DNA from: Obelidium mucronatum
Taxonomy: Eukaryota; Chytridiomycota; Chytridiomycetes; Chytridiales; Chytriomycetaceae
Length of the DNA: 64,000 bases
NCBI GenBank assembly: GCA_025765595.1
Contig: JAIVFH010000058.1
Coordinates: 1-64,000 of the forward strand
Direction: 5' to 3'
Position numbers and translations under genes: made by a program. Positions 1-10,378 of this stretch are shown piece by piece (positions within the stretch are counted from its first letter, which is position 1; each line of letters starts with the position of its first letter). The notes under the pieces were generated by a model. It did not search any database. It had not been told where the DNA came from and was given only the letters and a program-made list of their open reading frames with translations.

Positions 1-574
1 GTATGAGGAGCTGGATCTGAGATGGAATGCCTTTTTATAAAGATTGTTGTGTAGCATCTATTAGAATACATTTTGGCTTTTAACCTACCTTGTACTGAAA
101 AATAGAGTAATCGGAATTGAATAATTCAACCTGAAATGTTTAGACCAGAAAAATATAACCAATAGAATCTTCATAATTTATTACTGAATGAAAGCTAAAC
201 AAAATCTTAATGCTGGGTTTTTTCATCACAATATAGATTTTGGATTGAAATTTTCAATCCGTTCAACTCCAACACTTCTTAACTTAAACTTTAATATTAG
301 ACCACGAAAAATTGACATCATTTGTGATTGTGCTTGCATCAAAAGGCGGCAGGATATGACTACTTTTTTCAGGATCTCAAGTGACTCTTCTTATTGAAGA
401 TGCGTTGTGTATAATTGATATCTTAAATCATCTTTAGATAGCCAGAACTTGATGGCTATGGACTAGTTGTACCTTCCATATTGCATGGATGATCTATGAG
501 TAGAGCGGGTGGATCAAAGGAAAACTGGGCCAATGTCTGGAGCCCCCTCACCTACCACTGAGCAGGGAAACTAA
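1..574. other. AT-rich stretch without recognisable genes
   Basis: No open frame here reads like a protein and I see no RNA gene. The sequence is AT-rich and leads into the AGCGCT repeat array. Confidence 0.5.
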
Positions 575-578
575 AATG

Positions 579-957
579 AAGAGCTGAAATATTAATCACT
601 GAAACATTAAGCGCTGAAACACTAAGCGCTGAAACACTAAGCGCTGAAACATTAAGCGCAGAAAAGTAAAGCGCAGAATCAGTAAGCGCAGAAAAATTAA
701 GCGCTGAATAATTAAGCGCTGAAAAATTAAGCGCTGAATAATTCAGCGCTGAAAAATTAAGCGCTGAATAATTCAGCGCTGAAAAATTAAGCGCAGAATA
801 ATTCAGCGCTGAAACATTAAGCGCAAAAAATTAAGCGCAGAAAAATTAAGCTCAGAAACATTAAGCTCAGAAAAATTAAGCGCAGAAACATTAAGCGCAG
901 AAAAATTAAGCGCAGAGACACTAAGCGCAGAATAAAACGCTTAATCTTTCAGCGCTG
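579..957 (-). repeat. AGCGCT tandem array A (inverted relative to arrays B and C)
   Basis: About 25 degenerate units of roughly 15 bp built on TTAAGCGCTGAAA, the reverse complement of the unit found at 3.1-3.6 kb and 8.5-8.7 kb. Variation is mainly GCGCTGAA versus GCGCAGAA. Unlike the other two arrays it has no accompanying 600-bp unique segment, so it may be a detached piece of the same repeat family. Confidence 0.9.
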
Positions 958-1459
958 AACAGCCGCCAGAGCCAAATAGCCGCATCACCGAAACGTTAGG
1001 GGATCTCCCAAGACAAAAACAGACAGCAAAAGACACTGGGGACACCGCCCCCCGCCCCGACGCACCAAGGTGCGATATCGCGGCAGAGGAGGGACCCTGG
1101 CTAAGATGCGAATCAAAGCGTCACAAGCCGGCCCGAGCTGCCATCTGCGGTGTCCTTTCTCTTTGCAAGAAGATGGCCGCCGACACCTCCCTCTCCGATC
1201 AAACGGTTCACTCCGTGAGTTCAATCAGAGAGATTGGTGCCACCGTCAAAGGCGGCAACTTTCGAGCACAGAAGATGTCCATTGCTGTGTGTTCAATATG
1301 CCACGGTCAAAGCAACCTGCGAGTGCAGATGACATGGAGCGGTCAACTAAAATGAGAAAGGTTACCATTATTTAGTATAACAAGCGGTGTAGAGTAAGAA
1401 AGAAAATACTGGAGATGTCAAGATGTTTGGAAATAGACAAGAACCTCGAGCGGCAAACA
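958..1459. other. Gene-free segment
   Basis: GC-richer at 1020-1250 with overlapping short open frames on both strands, none of which resembles a known protein. I see no feature I can support. Confidence 0.4.
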
Positions 1460-1745
1460 AGGCCCCTGGTGGCAACCCGTAATTTTAAAGCGAGGAGCCT
1501 TTCAACTCCTCTTCAGGTCGCCAAACAAGGTCCCTTGTGGTGGCAACCCGTAATTTTAAAGCGAGGAGCCTTTCAACTCCTCTTCAGGTCGCCAAACAAG
1601 GTCCCTTGTGGTGGCAACCCGTAATTTTAAAGCGAGGAGCCTTTCAACTCCTCTTCAGGTCGCCAAACAAGGTCCCTTGTGGTGGCAACCCGTAATTTTA
1701 AAGTGAGGAGCCTTTCAACTCCTCTTCAGGTCGCCAAACCAGCAA
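1460..1745. repeat. 71-bp minisatellite, four copies
   Basis: The motif GGCAACCCGTAATTTTAAAG recurs at 1471, 1542, 1613 and 1684, an exact 71-bp period. Each unit also contains GCGAGGAGCC-TTTC-AACTCCTC, which can fold as a short hairpin (GAGGAG/CTCCTC). The copies are nearly identical, which suggests recent expansion. Confidence 0.95.
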
Positions 1746-2007
1746 GTTGCCATCAAGGGTGAGGTGTGTGGCCAGGTGGCCAGATCATTTTTGGAGGAAA
1801 AGTGAAAAAGAGAAAATATTAAAAATGAAAAGAAAAGATAAGATGAAGAAAATTAAATTAAAATACACCATTTTCATTTGGAAACACAACACATATTTCA
1901 TCCAAGAACATCTCAAGTAACCGTTCCAGCCGTTCCAGGTTTAAAGATTCCTTTTTTAACAATACTGAATTATTATCTGCAGGATTAATTTTGATGTAAT
2001 TAGCAGT

Positions 2008-2080
2008 AGCTGACTGGCAAAGCTGTGGTCTTGCATGCGGCGGGTGCCTGGATCAAACCACACAATGTGCGTTTTTTAAG
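2008..2080 (+). repeat. tRNA-like (A/B-box) sequence
   Basis: TGGCAAAGCTGTGG resembles a Pol III A box and GGATCAAACC, about 30 nt later, resembles a B box; a run of six T follows at about 2075. It does not fold into a proper tRNA, so it is better read as a tRNA-derived short element head than as a functional gene. Confidence 0.3.
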
Positions 2081-2385
2081 AACCATCATAATGATAAAAT
2101 TTAGTTTTTTTTTGGCACTCAAAGGTATTATGTATTATGGTTGTGTTTAGGTTATAGCAGTTGAACTTGGATTGAAAAATTCAATCCGCAATTTTTTTGT
2201 GACGAAAAATAAAAATTCTTCAAGCAGGAAACTCAATAATGAAATGGATTTGCATTGATGTTGAGTATTACACATAAAAGATCCAATATCACTTACACTA
2301 CTTTACAGAGATTAGAAATAATCTATAAGTTGTACAGATTGAATATTTCAACCCGAATCTTTATACTTAGAATAAAAGCACTTCC

Positions 2386-2456
2386 GGGGATTCGAACCTG
2401 GGGCATAAAGCTCTCAGTTTCAGCGCCTTAACCGCTGCACTAAACACTTATTAATG
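2386..2456 (-). repeat. tRNA-like sequence next to LTR-like repeat
   Basis: Read on the minus strand it has a D-arm-like GTGCAGCGGTTAAGGCGC and a good B box (GGTTCGAATCC). The acceptor ends do not pair and the T stem has mismatches, so a working tRNA is unlikely. It lies about 60 bp before the start of the LTR-like repeat at 2517, mirroring the one at 7767-7838. Confidence 0.5.
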
Positions 2457-2516
2457 CAGTTTAGAATACAATAATACACAATCCGTGTGCTGCCGACATT
2501 AGGAGACACCTTTGCT

Positions 2517-3735
2517 TACATGAGAAAGATGAATACATTTTGTAAATATTAATTTGTAATTAATTTCCCCTTCATGATTTCCTCCAATCAGAAATCAACA
2601 CATCAAGTTGATGCACCGCATCAATGGGCAAATAGGCTACAGGGTTCTCAACCTCAACAGGTCTCAATGGGACCATGTAAAAGAGTAAGGATTGATTCCT
2701 GCCAGGAACTTTGGAAATTCAAAATTTCATTTTATCACCTAACACAATAAAAATGAAGAGTAGTTTTTACATTTGCTACTACTTACTGTACTTGGCTGCC
2801 GGTGGTTTGGTGGTGTTTGTGTAACCTGCATTTGTAATACATTTTTGGATGTATATCAAAGTCAGTTTAGTACTCAAATATTAATAGTTGGTGTAAAAGT
2901 TCTGTTTTTGTATCATCAAATGATTGCAATTAGTGGGTGGTTTATGATTTTTTTGATTAATAGATTAATAAAAAGAGAACTTTTCATTTTTAGTTGAAAA
3001 ATTTTTCATGTAAAATTTTTCATGTACATTAATGTGTTCCGGATTAAGAGACTAATTTGGTGATTTTCTGGGCTTAAAATTTTCTCAGTGCTTGATTTAT
3101 AAGCACTTGGATGGTCAGTGCTTTCAATTATTTAGCACTTTAAGTGTCAGCGTTTAATTATTCAGCGCTTAAACATTCAGCGCTTAAAGTGTCAGCGCTC
3201 AATTATTCAGCGCTGAAATATTCAGCGCTTAAATATTCAGCGCTTAAAGTGTCAGCGCTCAATTATTCAGCGCTGAAATATTCAGCGCTCAATTATTCAG
3301 CGCTGAAATATTCAGCGCTTAAAGTGTCAGCGCTGAAATATTCAGCGCTTAAATATTCAGCGCTTAAAGTGTCAGCGCTCAATTATTCAGCGCTGAAATA
3401 TTCAGCGCTCAATTATTCAGCGCTGAAATATTCAGCGCTTAAAGTGTCAGCGCTGAAATATTCAGCGCTTAAATATTCAGCGCTTAAAGTGTCAGCGCTC
3501 AATTATTCAGCGCTGAAATATTCAGCGCTCAATTATTCAGCGCTGAAATATTCAGCGCTTAAAGTGTCAGCGCTGAAATATTCAGCGCTTAAATATTCAG
3601 CGCTTAAATATTTTGCGCTGAATTATTCAGCGCTTAAAGTGAATTTATACTCCATGGCGTCATATATAATTGTGAAACTTTTAGCAGTATGGCCGGTTAG
3701 TTCATTCAGTGAAGATAATGTGTAACTTGCGCTTC
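2517..3735 (-). repeat. LTR-like direct repeat, copy 1 (contains array B)
   Basis: A segment nearly identical to 7841-8775 and in the same orientation. It has about 600 bp of unique sequence followed by an AGCGCT array and a short tail. The pair flanks the minus-strand Ty3/gypsy coding region, so this copy would be the 3' LTR. The length difference (1.2 versus 0.93 kb) comes mostly from array size. Clean TG...CA ends were not established, so LTR status is an inference. Confidence 0.6.
3110..3640 (+). repeat. AGCGCT tandem array B with 120-bp higher-order repeat
   Basis: Units of 15 bp (TTCAGCGCTKAAATA and GTCAGCGCTTAAAGT variants). Many contain the perfect palindrome TTCAGCGCTGAA. From about 3241 to 3600 a block of eight units (120 bp) is repeated three times without change. 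As 15 is a multiple of three, the array stays open in one frame as a Tyr-Ser-Ala-Leu-Lys type pentapeptide repeat. I regard that as a by-product rather than a gene. Confidence 0.95.
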
Positions 3736-6145
3736 TTGTGTAAGGCGTACAGAGCGGACTTGGAAGTAGCGAGGGTGACGCGATCGATCCAGCTTTTGTC
3801 CGAATTGACAATGGTAATGTCATCAATATCCACATGTTGGAATAGCTGAATAAAGTTTTGTTTATGCAGCTCATTGCCTTGCTGAGTGACGTAATCAGGG
3901 CGGCGGGACAGCGCGTCTGGTTTTCCGGAAAGTCGGCCAGGGCGATGAAAAATTTTAAAACTAAATTCCGACAACTTAGTCATCCACCTATATTGGCGAC
4001 GGGTAAGTTGTTGAACGGCAGTAAAGTTTTGAAGGCGATCATGATCAGAGAAAACAATGATCGGATCTGAAGGCTCAACGGCTATCAGGTAATGTCTCCA
4101 AGCCGCGAACGCGTCTACGATGGCAAGCAGTTCCTTGTCGTGAGTATCGTAGTTGATTTCCGCTGGAATTAACTTGCGGGAGTGAAAGGCAACAGGATGT
4201 AACCTTCCATCCGAACCGAACTGGGATAAAATTGCGCCTAGTGCAAAATCTGAGCAATCAGTTTCCACATACACGGTACGACTGGGATCAAAGTGAATCA
4301 GGACCGGAGCGGTGGAGAAGGCATGTTTAAGCTTTTCAAAAGCCGATGCCGCGGCTTCGGACCATGGAAATGATCCAATTTTGGCTTCCTTACGCGTTAA
4401 GCTGGTAAGCGGTAACACAATATCGGAGTAGCCGGTGATAAATTGGCGGTAAAAATTTGCAAATCCTAGAAAAATTTGCATGTCCTTGACAGACTGAGGT
4501 ACCGGCCAACTGGAAACGGTAGCAACCTTGGCAGGATCCATCTTGACACCATCGGCAGAGAAGATGTGGCTCAGGAATTCCGTAGAACTGGTATGGAAAG
4601 CACATTTGGCAGGGTTGACTACCAAGTTGTGTTTCCACAAGCGCTCCAAGACTTCCTTGACGTGACGTTCGTGTAATTCTTCATCTTCGGAAAAGATTAG
4701 AATGTCATCCAAATAAACGATGACAAACACGCCCAGTAAATCCGAAAAAATGTCATTCATGAAGTACTGGAAGGCAGCTGGAGCGTTGGTTGACCGAAAC
4801 TAACCACATTATACTGGAAATGGCCAAACTTGCAGCGAAATGCAGTTTTCCATTTGTCACCAGAGCGTATTCTTAGTAAGTGGTACGCGTCCGGGAGATC
4901 CAAGTGAGTGAAAATTTTAGCCTTGGATAATTTTCCCGCCAAATCCGTGAACAGCGGTAGCGGAAACTTGTTCTTGACTACAATGTTGTTGATGGCATGA
5001 TAGTCAATGCAAAGGCGAAACCCACCATTTGGTTTCTTGACAAAGAAGCAAGGGGCGGCTACCGGAGAGGTAGAGGGAGATATCCAGCCTCTAGCCAAGG
5101 CATTAGTAAGATATTCCTGAAGAACTTTTTCTTCGGCTGGGCTCAGTGGATAAATTTTCCCAGCCGGCGGTAATTTTGCCGAAGTTCCATCTTCATTCTT
5201 AACGATCTCGATAGGCAAGTCGTAAGGGCAATGAGGTGGAAGCGGCCGAGGAGTCTCAGACTTGGGTGCAAACACGTCCGAGTACTGCTTGTAGCGTAAA
5301 GGCACTCCTCTATTGTCAGAATCGATAGCAGACTCCTGATAGTCCTTTGTATTAATCACAGCTGAAATTGACACGGTGGGAGTGTCATCATCTTTAGAAG
5401 AAGTGACATCCATTCGAGCGGCAAAGATAGTAAGCCCGTGTTTCTTGGCAATGCCAAAGAACGCAGTGGTATTAAGCAACTCAACATCAGGTGTAGAACT
5501 CGCTGGCGGATTTTCCGTCGGGATTGAAACAGAAGCGGTAGAAACCTCCAGATCCTTGACAGCTGGATCGTCTGGAGGAGAATAAGGCAAGGCGGTAAAA
5601 GCCTCAGGGGGCACGTGGTCAGCTGACAGGCAAGCCCCATCGGAGAATGTGACCAACATGTGACGCCAATTAACGCGAGGGTTGTGAAGGCAAAGCCATG
5701 GAAGACCTAAAATAAGCGGGCATGAAATATCCGCGACAAGGAGAGTCATCGTTTCGGTATGAGAACCAATTCGACAAATTAAAGGTAATGTTTGTTTAGT
5801 AATGGAGCGAGAACGCGAACCATCTGCTAAATTAACATTGTACAAAGTGGAGGAAGGAACAACAGGTATTTTATTTCTTAGAGCGAAATCTAAGGAAATA
5901 AGGCCGAAAGCCGAACACCCACTATCCACAAAGGCACCCAAAGAAAAGGGCTTGGTAAGGTTTGGAGATGAAGAAGAAGAAAATTTTTCCCCGACAACAA
6001 GTGTACATGGAAGCACAATCTTGGAATCCGATGATGAGGGAACGGAAAGGTTGACAGTTTGCATCGCCAAACTGGGCGGGGAATTTACGCCTGAGCACCC
6101 CTTCCCTGGGCGCTCCGAGCATTTTTTGCAACCAAGAGAGGGCAA
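3702..6145 (-). pseudogene. Ty3/gypsy pol (protease-RT-RNase H), frameshifted and lacking integrase
   Basis: Reading from 6145 down: an aspartic protease (AFVDSGCSAFGLIS, then ILGLPWL), then reverse transcriptase (FVKKPNGGFRLCIDY, HLDLPDAYH). The frame breaks near 4790, just after the YNVVSFG block. The rest of RT (VIVYLDDILIFS, the YLDD catalytic box) and RNase H (VETDCSDFALGAILS, HRPGRLSGKPDALSRRP) continue in another frame. The frame ends at 3702, about 30 bp inside the flanking LTR-like repeat, and no integrase follows, so the element cannot be autonomous. A single-base indel explains the break. Confidence 0.9.
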
Positions 6146-7361
6146 GCTTTGGTGTCAGAAGCACCCTTGCAACCGTCTTGAACACAGTAAGCGCAAAGAC
6201 CTTTATCCTTGCGGCGTTGACGTTCCTCGTGGGTAGGCTTGCCAGACTTGACATCAGCAGCGGCAACATCAGCAGACCCAGAGGGCTTGGAAGCGGCGCC
6301 TGGGTTATTGGAACGGGAGCTGGAACCAGAACCTTGGTTACCCTTGGAGGATCCAGAACGTTTGTTGTTAGCAAACACGCGCTCATCGAAGACAATGGCC
6401 TTGCGCATGAGCATGGAGAGGTTGGTTGGTTGAGGTTCCAGACCATGAATATAGTTCATCACGTGAAGCTTGAGACCTTGCTTGAACATCAACATCTTGG
6501 TGTAATCGTTGTGTTGAGTACCTGCAATCCAACGGAGAAAATCGCGGGCGTAGGCTTGACAAGAAGTAGTCTGGGTCAAGGTCTTGGCTTTGTCGTTGGC
6601 AATTGCTTCAGCGACACGTGGATCTTCGCCGAAGAAGGCGGCAAAGACATCAGCAAATTCCTGAAAGCTCTTGAACTGGAGCTCAGGCTTGGCGACGTGG
6701 TTGATGTACCACTTGGCAGCATTACCACCAAGGTAGGAAACCACAAAAGCAATCTTGGACTTGGTGGAAAGAATTCCCTTGGGTCCAGAATTATCAAAAT
6801 TGAGATAGACTTTGAGCATAAAGTCATCAAAATCATCAGTAGCGAGGCCCTTGAAAACAGGAGGCTTGGCAACACGAAGAGAAATTTTGTCAGACTTGGA
6901 GGATTCGAACCGGGAACCCGAGTCAGACTGATTATCAGAGCCGAAGCACTACCAACTGGGCTAACTGAACCCTGACGATGAACTTTACGATCGGCTTTTG
7001 ATGACGCGGCAAATGCTTCAATGACTTTATCAAGACGACTAGATTGATTACGGACAAGACGAGAAAGAGCCAAAAGATCCGTACGGAAAGCATCCATGGA
7101 TGTGGCCACATCAAATTCATTATCAGTGTTGGCTTCCATGTAGCGGCTGGCCTCGTCAATTCCATCCAGGACATTGTTGGTTTGTTGCTCCGATCCATCA
7201 TCTTCATCAAAATCATTCTTGAGAGAGACAAGGTCGGGAGCAACGGAGCGACAAGCAAGCAAAGATTGGTCAGCGGCGGGGTTTGAAGGACCAGCGGCCG
7301 AAGAGGTAGCGGCGAAACCAACAGATTTCCGAGGAGCGGTAGCAGGGGGAGTATCAGCCAT
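6085..7361 (-). pseudogene. Ty3/gypsy gag, interrupted by a tRNA-like insert
   Basis: The gag begins at an ATG at 7361 and reads through an acidic N-terminal region to KADRKVH. It is then broken by the tRNA-like segment at 6894-6976. Beyond this it resumes in a different frame with the capsid-like part (YLGGNAAKWYINHVAKPEL, FGEDPRVAEAIANDKAKT, TKMLMFKQGLKLHVMNYIHG). It ends with a basic Ser/Gly-rich tail and a cysteine cluster (CAYCVQDGC) that may be a degenerate zinc knuckle. Its end overlaps pol by about 60 nt in a different frame, as expected for frameshifted gag-pol expression. Confidence 0.85.
6894..6976 (-). repeat. tRNA-like sequence inserted in gag
   Basis: On the minus strand TTAGCCCAGTTGGTAG matches an A box and GGTTCGAATCC a B box, about 45 nt apart as in tRNAs. 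The outer ends GTCAG and CTGAC are complementary. D- and T-stem mismatches argue against a functional tRNA. It sits in the middle of the gag reading frame and shifts it. Confidence 0.6.
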
Positions 7362-7766
7362 TATTGTATTTTAGTTTCAGTACTATGTTAGAACCAGATA
7401 GTCAATAAAAGACTTAAGGGTTCTTGAAGGCACGAGGGCTTAGGGGGCACGAGGGCTTGTCCAATAACGGCTTGAGGTCACGAGAGACGGAACAAAGAGT
7501 CACAAAACTGTAAAACTAACACAGAATGTATTGAAACTGAACTAAACTCAGAGCAGAAAGCTTGCTATTTATGCAAGTTCTGGAATTTCAAATAACAAAA
7601 GTTCAAAAACAGAAAACAAACTGAAAATCAAACAGAAATTGTGATAGCAGGAGTGATAGCACAATAATATGTGAAATCAAGAATGATATCACAAAATGAA
7701 ACAGAAAAACTTAGTAAAGTGACAAATCAAAGATGACAAATACAAAAATAGAAACTTAAAGTAAAA
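7362..7766. other. Leader region upstream of gag
   Basis: Non-coding, A-rich sequence between the gag start and the tRNA-like sequence and LTR-like repeat. It contains a short GGCACGAGGGCTT duplication at about 7430-7457. I found no convincing primer-binding site on the minus strand. Confidence 0.4.
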
Positions 7767-7838
7767 TGTTACTAGCGGGGATCGAACCCGGGTTTCCACT
7801 GAGAGTCGCGCGTAATGACCACTAAGCTACGCAATGCC
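7767..7838 (-). repeat. tRNA-like sequence abutting LTR-like repeat
   Basis: Minus-strand reading gives GTAGCTTAGTGGTCATTACGC (D-arm-like), CTCTCAG (an anticodon-loop-like block similar to tRNA-Glu CUC) and CCCGGGTTCGATCCCCG (T arm). The 5' and 3' acceptor strands do not pair. It ends 2 bp from the start of the repeat at 7841. Confidence 0.55.
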
Positions 7839-7840
7839 TT

Positions 7841-8775
7841 TGTTCATATGAGAAAGATGAATACATTCTGTAAATGACACTTTATAAATTTGTAATTAAT
7901 TTCCCCTTCATGATTTCCTCCAATCAGAAATCAACACGTCAAGTTGATGCACCATATCAATGGGCAAATGGGCCACAGGGTTCTCAACCTCAACAGGTCT
8001 CAATGGGACCATGTAAAAGGGTACGGATCGATTCCTGCTTGGACCAACTTTGGAAATTCAAGATTTCATTTTATCGCCTAACACAATAAAAATGAAGAGT
8101 AGTTTTTACATTTGCTACTACTTACTGTACTTTGCTGCTGGTGGTTTGGTGGTGTTTGTGTAAACTGCATTTGTAACACATTTTTGGATGTATATCAAAG
8201 TCAGTTTAGTACTCAAATATTAATAGTTGGTGTAAAAGTGCTGTTTTTGTATCATCAAATGATTGCAATTAGTAGGTGGTTTATGATTTTTTTGATTAAT
8301 AGATTAATAAAAAGAGAACTTTTCATTTTTAGTTGAAAATTTTTTCATGTAAAATTTTTCATGTGCATTAATGTGTTCCGGATTAAGAGACTAATTTGGT
8401 GATTTTCTGGGCTTAAAATTTTCTCAGCGCTTGATTTATAAGCACTTGGATGGTCAGTGCTTTCAATTAATTGGCACTTAAAGTGTCAGCGTTTAATTAT
8501 TCAGCGCTGAAATATTCAGCGCTTAAGCATTCTGCACTTAAAGTGTCAGCGCTCAATTATTCAGCGCTGAAATATTCAGCGCTTTAAGTGTCAGCGCTTA
8601 AATATTCAGCGCTGAAATATTCAGCGCTTAAAGTGTCAGCGCTGAAATATTCAGCGCTTAAAGTGTCAGCGCTTAAATATTCAGCGCTTAAAGTGTCAGC
8701 GCTTAAAGTTTCTGCGCTTAAATAGTGAAGTTATACTTCATGGCGCCGTATAAATTTGTAGAGCTATTTCCAGTA
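7841..8775 (-). repeat. LTR-like direct repeat, copy 2 (contains array C)
   Basis: Partner of 2517-3735. It shares the block that starts at ATGAGAAAGATGAATACATT and runs through the ATTTCCTCCAATCAGAAATC segment, the 225-bp block at 8112-8336 and the tail after the array. It is the presumed 5' LTR of the minus-strand gypsy element. Confidence 0.6.
8450..8730 (+). repeat. AGCGCT tandem array C
   Basis: About 18 units of the same 15-bp family as array B, without the 120-bp higher-order structure. Confidence 0.9.
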
Positions 8776-8804
8776 CAGCTGGCTAGTTTAGTTGTAACAA
8801 TCTC

Positions 8805-8882
8805 TGCTCGCAAGAGAAGGACCGGGGATCAAACCCAAATGCAAATTTTAATGAAACCCTGAGCTAATGAGTATAAAACCCC
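8805..8882 (-). repeat. tRNA-like sequence after LTR-like repeat
   Basis: Minus-strand CATTAGCTCAGGGTTT (A-box-like) and GGGTTTGATCCCCGG (B-box-like) are spaced as in a tRNA, but the arms are poorly paired. This gives a tRNA-like sequence on the outer side of the repeat as well. Confidence 0.4.
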
Positions 8883-9869
8883 ACTCCTGGTCCTAACCCT
8901 AATCTCTGGCTTTCACATCTCAGTTTCAGTGTACTTTGTGGATACATATTGGGGCTGGATTCATATTGGGGCCTGCTGTTCTATTTGCATTTGTAAAGTA
9001 GTTATTCAATTTTGCTTGGTTTGTTATGTTTTTATTGGCGGGAAATTGCTTGGCGGGAAATTGCTTGGACAGTTTTCCTTTTTTTAAAACTACTCTAGAG
9101 ACGTATCCGCCCCCTTCCTCCCAATCCCTCCTCTCCAAACTGGATATAATGGAATGTCTGGGAAGAAGCATCAAAATGGCACAGCCACATGTATGGAGGA
9201 GCCCTTTGACAAAGCCTTTGCATCCCAAGCAGTCACATCACAGGGCTGGCATTGTAAGTCTTCTTGCCTGAGTGTTTGTGGCTTCTTTTATAGATAGGTT
9301 CATTTCTGTCAGGCAAGATATTTGTCCAATATTTCAGTTTTATTGGATGGCTGACACTTCCTAAAATTTTACTTCCAGATTACCGCCGTCTCTACATATT
9401 TCATTTTTGAAATTGCCTCGCATCTTAAATAGTTACATCAAAGAGCTGGCATTGTAGGCCAATACTTGTCTGAGTGTTTGTGAGTGATGTTTATTTGGTT
9501 TAGGCAAGATGTATGTCCAATATTTCAGACCCCAAAGTAGATTTTTTTACCAAGTCAAGTCGTTTTCAGTACTCGAGTTGGAAAGATTAGGCAGGATGGG
9601 AAGATATGGAGTGGAATGGAGGGGTGTTCGATGTGATGAAGTGCAAAAGAGGGGATACGTTGCCGATTTGATCAAAGGATTGATCGGCTTACAGAGAACC
9701 CCAAACTCTGCTGATATTAAATTTGCTCTTGCATCATCACTGTGAACCATGCCAGCGGCTCAGCCAGTAACACCATGCCCATTAGAGCACCGGTGAAACC
9801 TTTGAAAGGCGAACACTGCCCGGCTCCCCCCAAAGACAAAAAAAATAGCAAAATGAGGAAAGACAGCAA
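8883..9869. other. Gene-free segment with a diverged duplication
   Basis: A block around 9244-9340 (GCTGGCATTGTA ... GGCAAGATATTTGTCCAATATTTCAG) recurs at about 9440-9527 in diverged form. The short open frames do not look like proteins. Confidence 0.45.
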
Positions 9870-9871
9870 TA

Positions 9872-10376
9872 GGGGGTTTCAAAGTTACAAAAAAAATTCA
9901 TTTCTTTTGTTCATTTTTTTCTCAAAGGAAATCGTTTTTTTCTCAAAAAAGCATCTCCTGAGATGCTTTTTTCTCCCGTTTTTTTCTTTCTGTCATTTTT
10001 TTCTAGCAGCTATGCCAAAGGGTTGTGCCCTCATTCCTCAGGCTGCAACTAAGACAACGGCTGCGGCTACAAACGTTTAAACCATACGCAAAGCTCAAAA
10101 CTCCTGTTCAATAAAACGCAATCGTTTCCTGGCTGGAAATCACAGCCAAACTCAAACCTATTACTGGTTCTGCCGTTTTAAATGGTACTTATGTTTCAGG
10201 AGCCAAGTTGAAGAAAGCCAGGGCATTGGCGGGGCATTGGTAGGGCATTGGCGGTCCATGAAAAGCTGGGGATTATCTTTGAAACCCCCAGCCAGAAAAA
10301 CTCGATTTTTTTAGAGAGTTTTGACATCAAAGAAACAGCTTTTTTTGTTTGAAAAAAATCTAACTTTGAAACCCCC
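9872..10376. mobile_element. MITE-like element with 16-bp perfect TIRs and TA flanks
   Basis: GGGGGTTTCAAAGTTA at 9872 is repeated inverted at the right end (TAACTTTGAAACCCCC, 10361-10376). Both ends are flanked by TA (9870-9871 and 10377-10378), the target duplication expected of Tc1/mariner-type elements. About 505 bp with no transposase. The interior is T-rich and includes a hairpin around 9950 (AAAAAAGCATCTC/GAGATGCTTTTTT). A related TIR end occurs alone at about 54919. Confidence 0.7.
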
Positions 10377-10378
10377 TA

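Noticed and set aside
579..957. CRISPR array
   Set aside because: Units are contiguous and spacerless, in a eukaryotic setting.
985..1375. Arg-rich open frames on both strands
   Set aside because: Overlapping frames in a GC-rich patch with no domain, start context or conservation.
2773..2997. 74-residue hydrophobic frame, nearly repeated at 8112-8336
   Set aside because: It lies inside the LTR-like repeat, so conservation between the copies reflects repeat identity rather than coding.
3144..3725. 193-residue open frame of Ser-Ala-Leu-Lys-Tyr repeats
   Set aside because: It follows automatically from a 15-bp repeat without stops. The opposite strand and array C show no selection for coding, and no start context or intron supports a gene.
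2386..8882. Functional tRNA genes
   Set aside because: A and B boxes are present, but acceptor and T-stem pairing fails in each case that I folded by hand.
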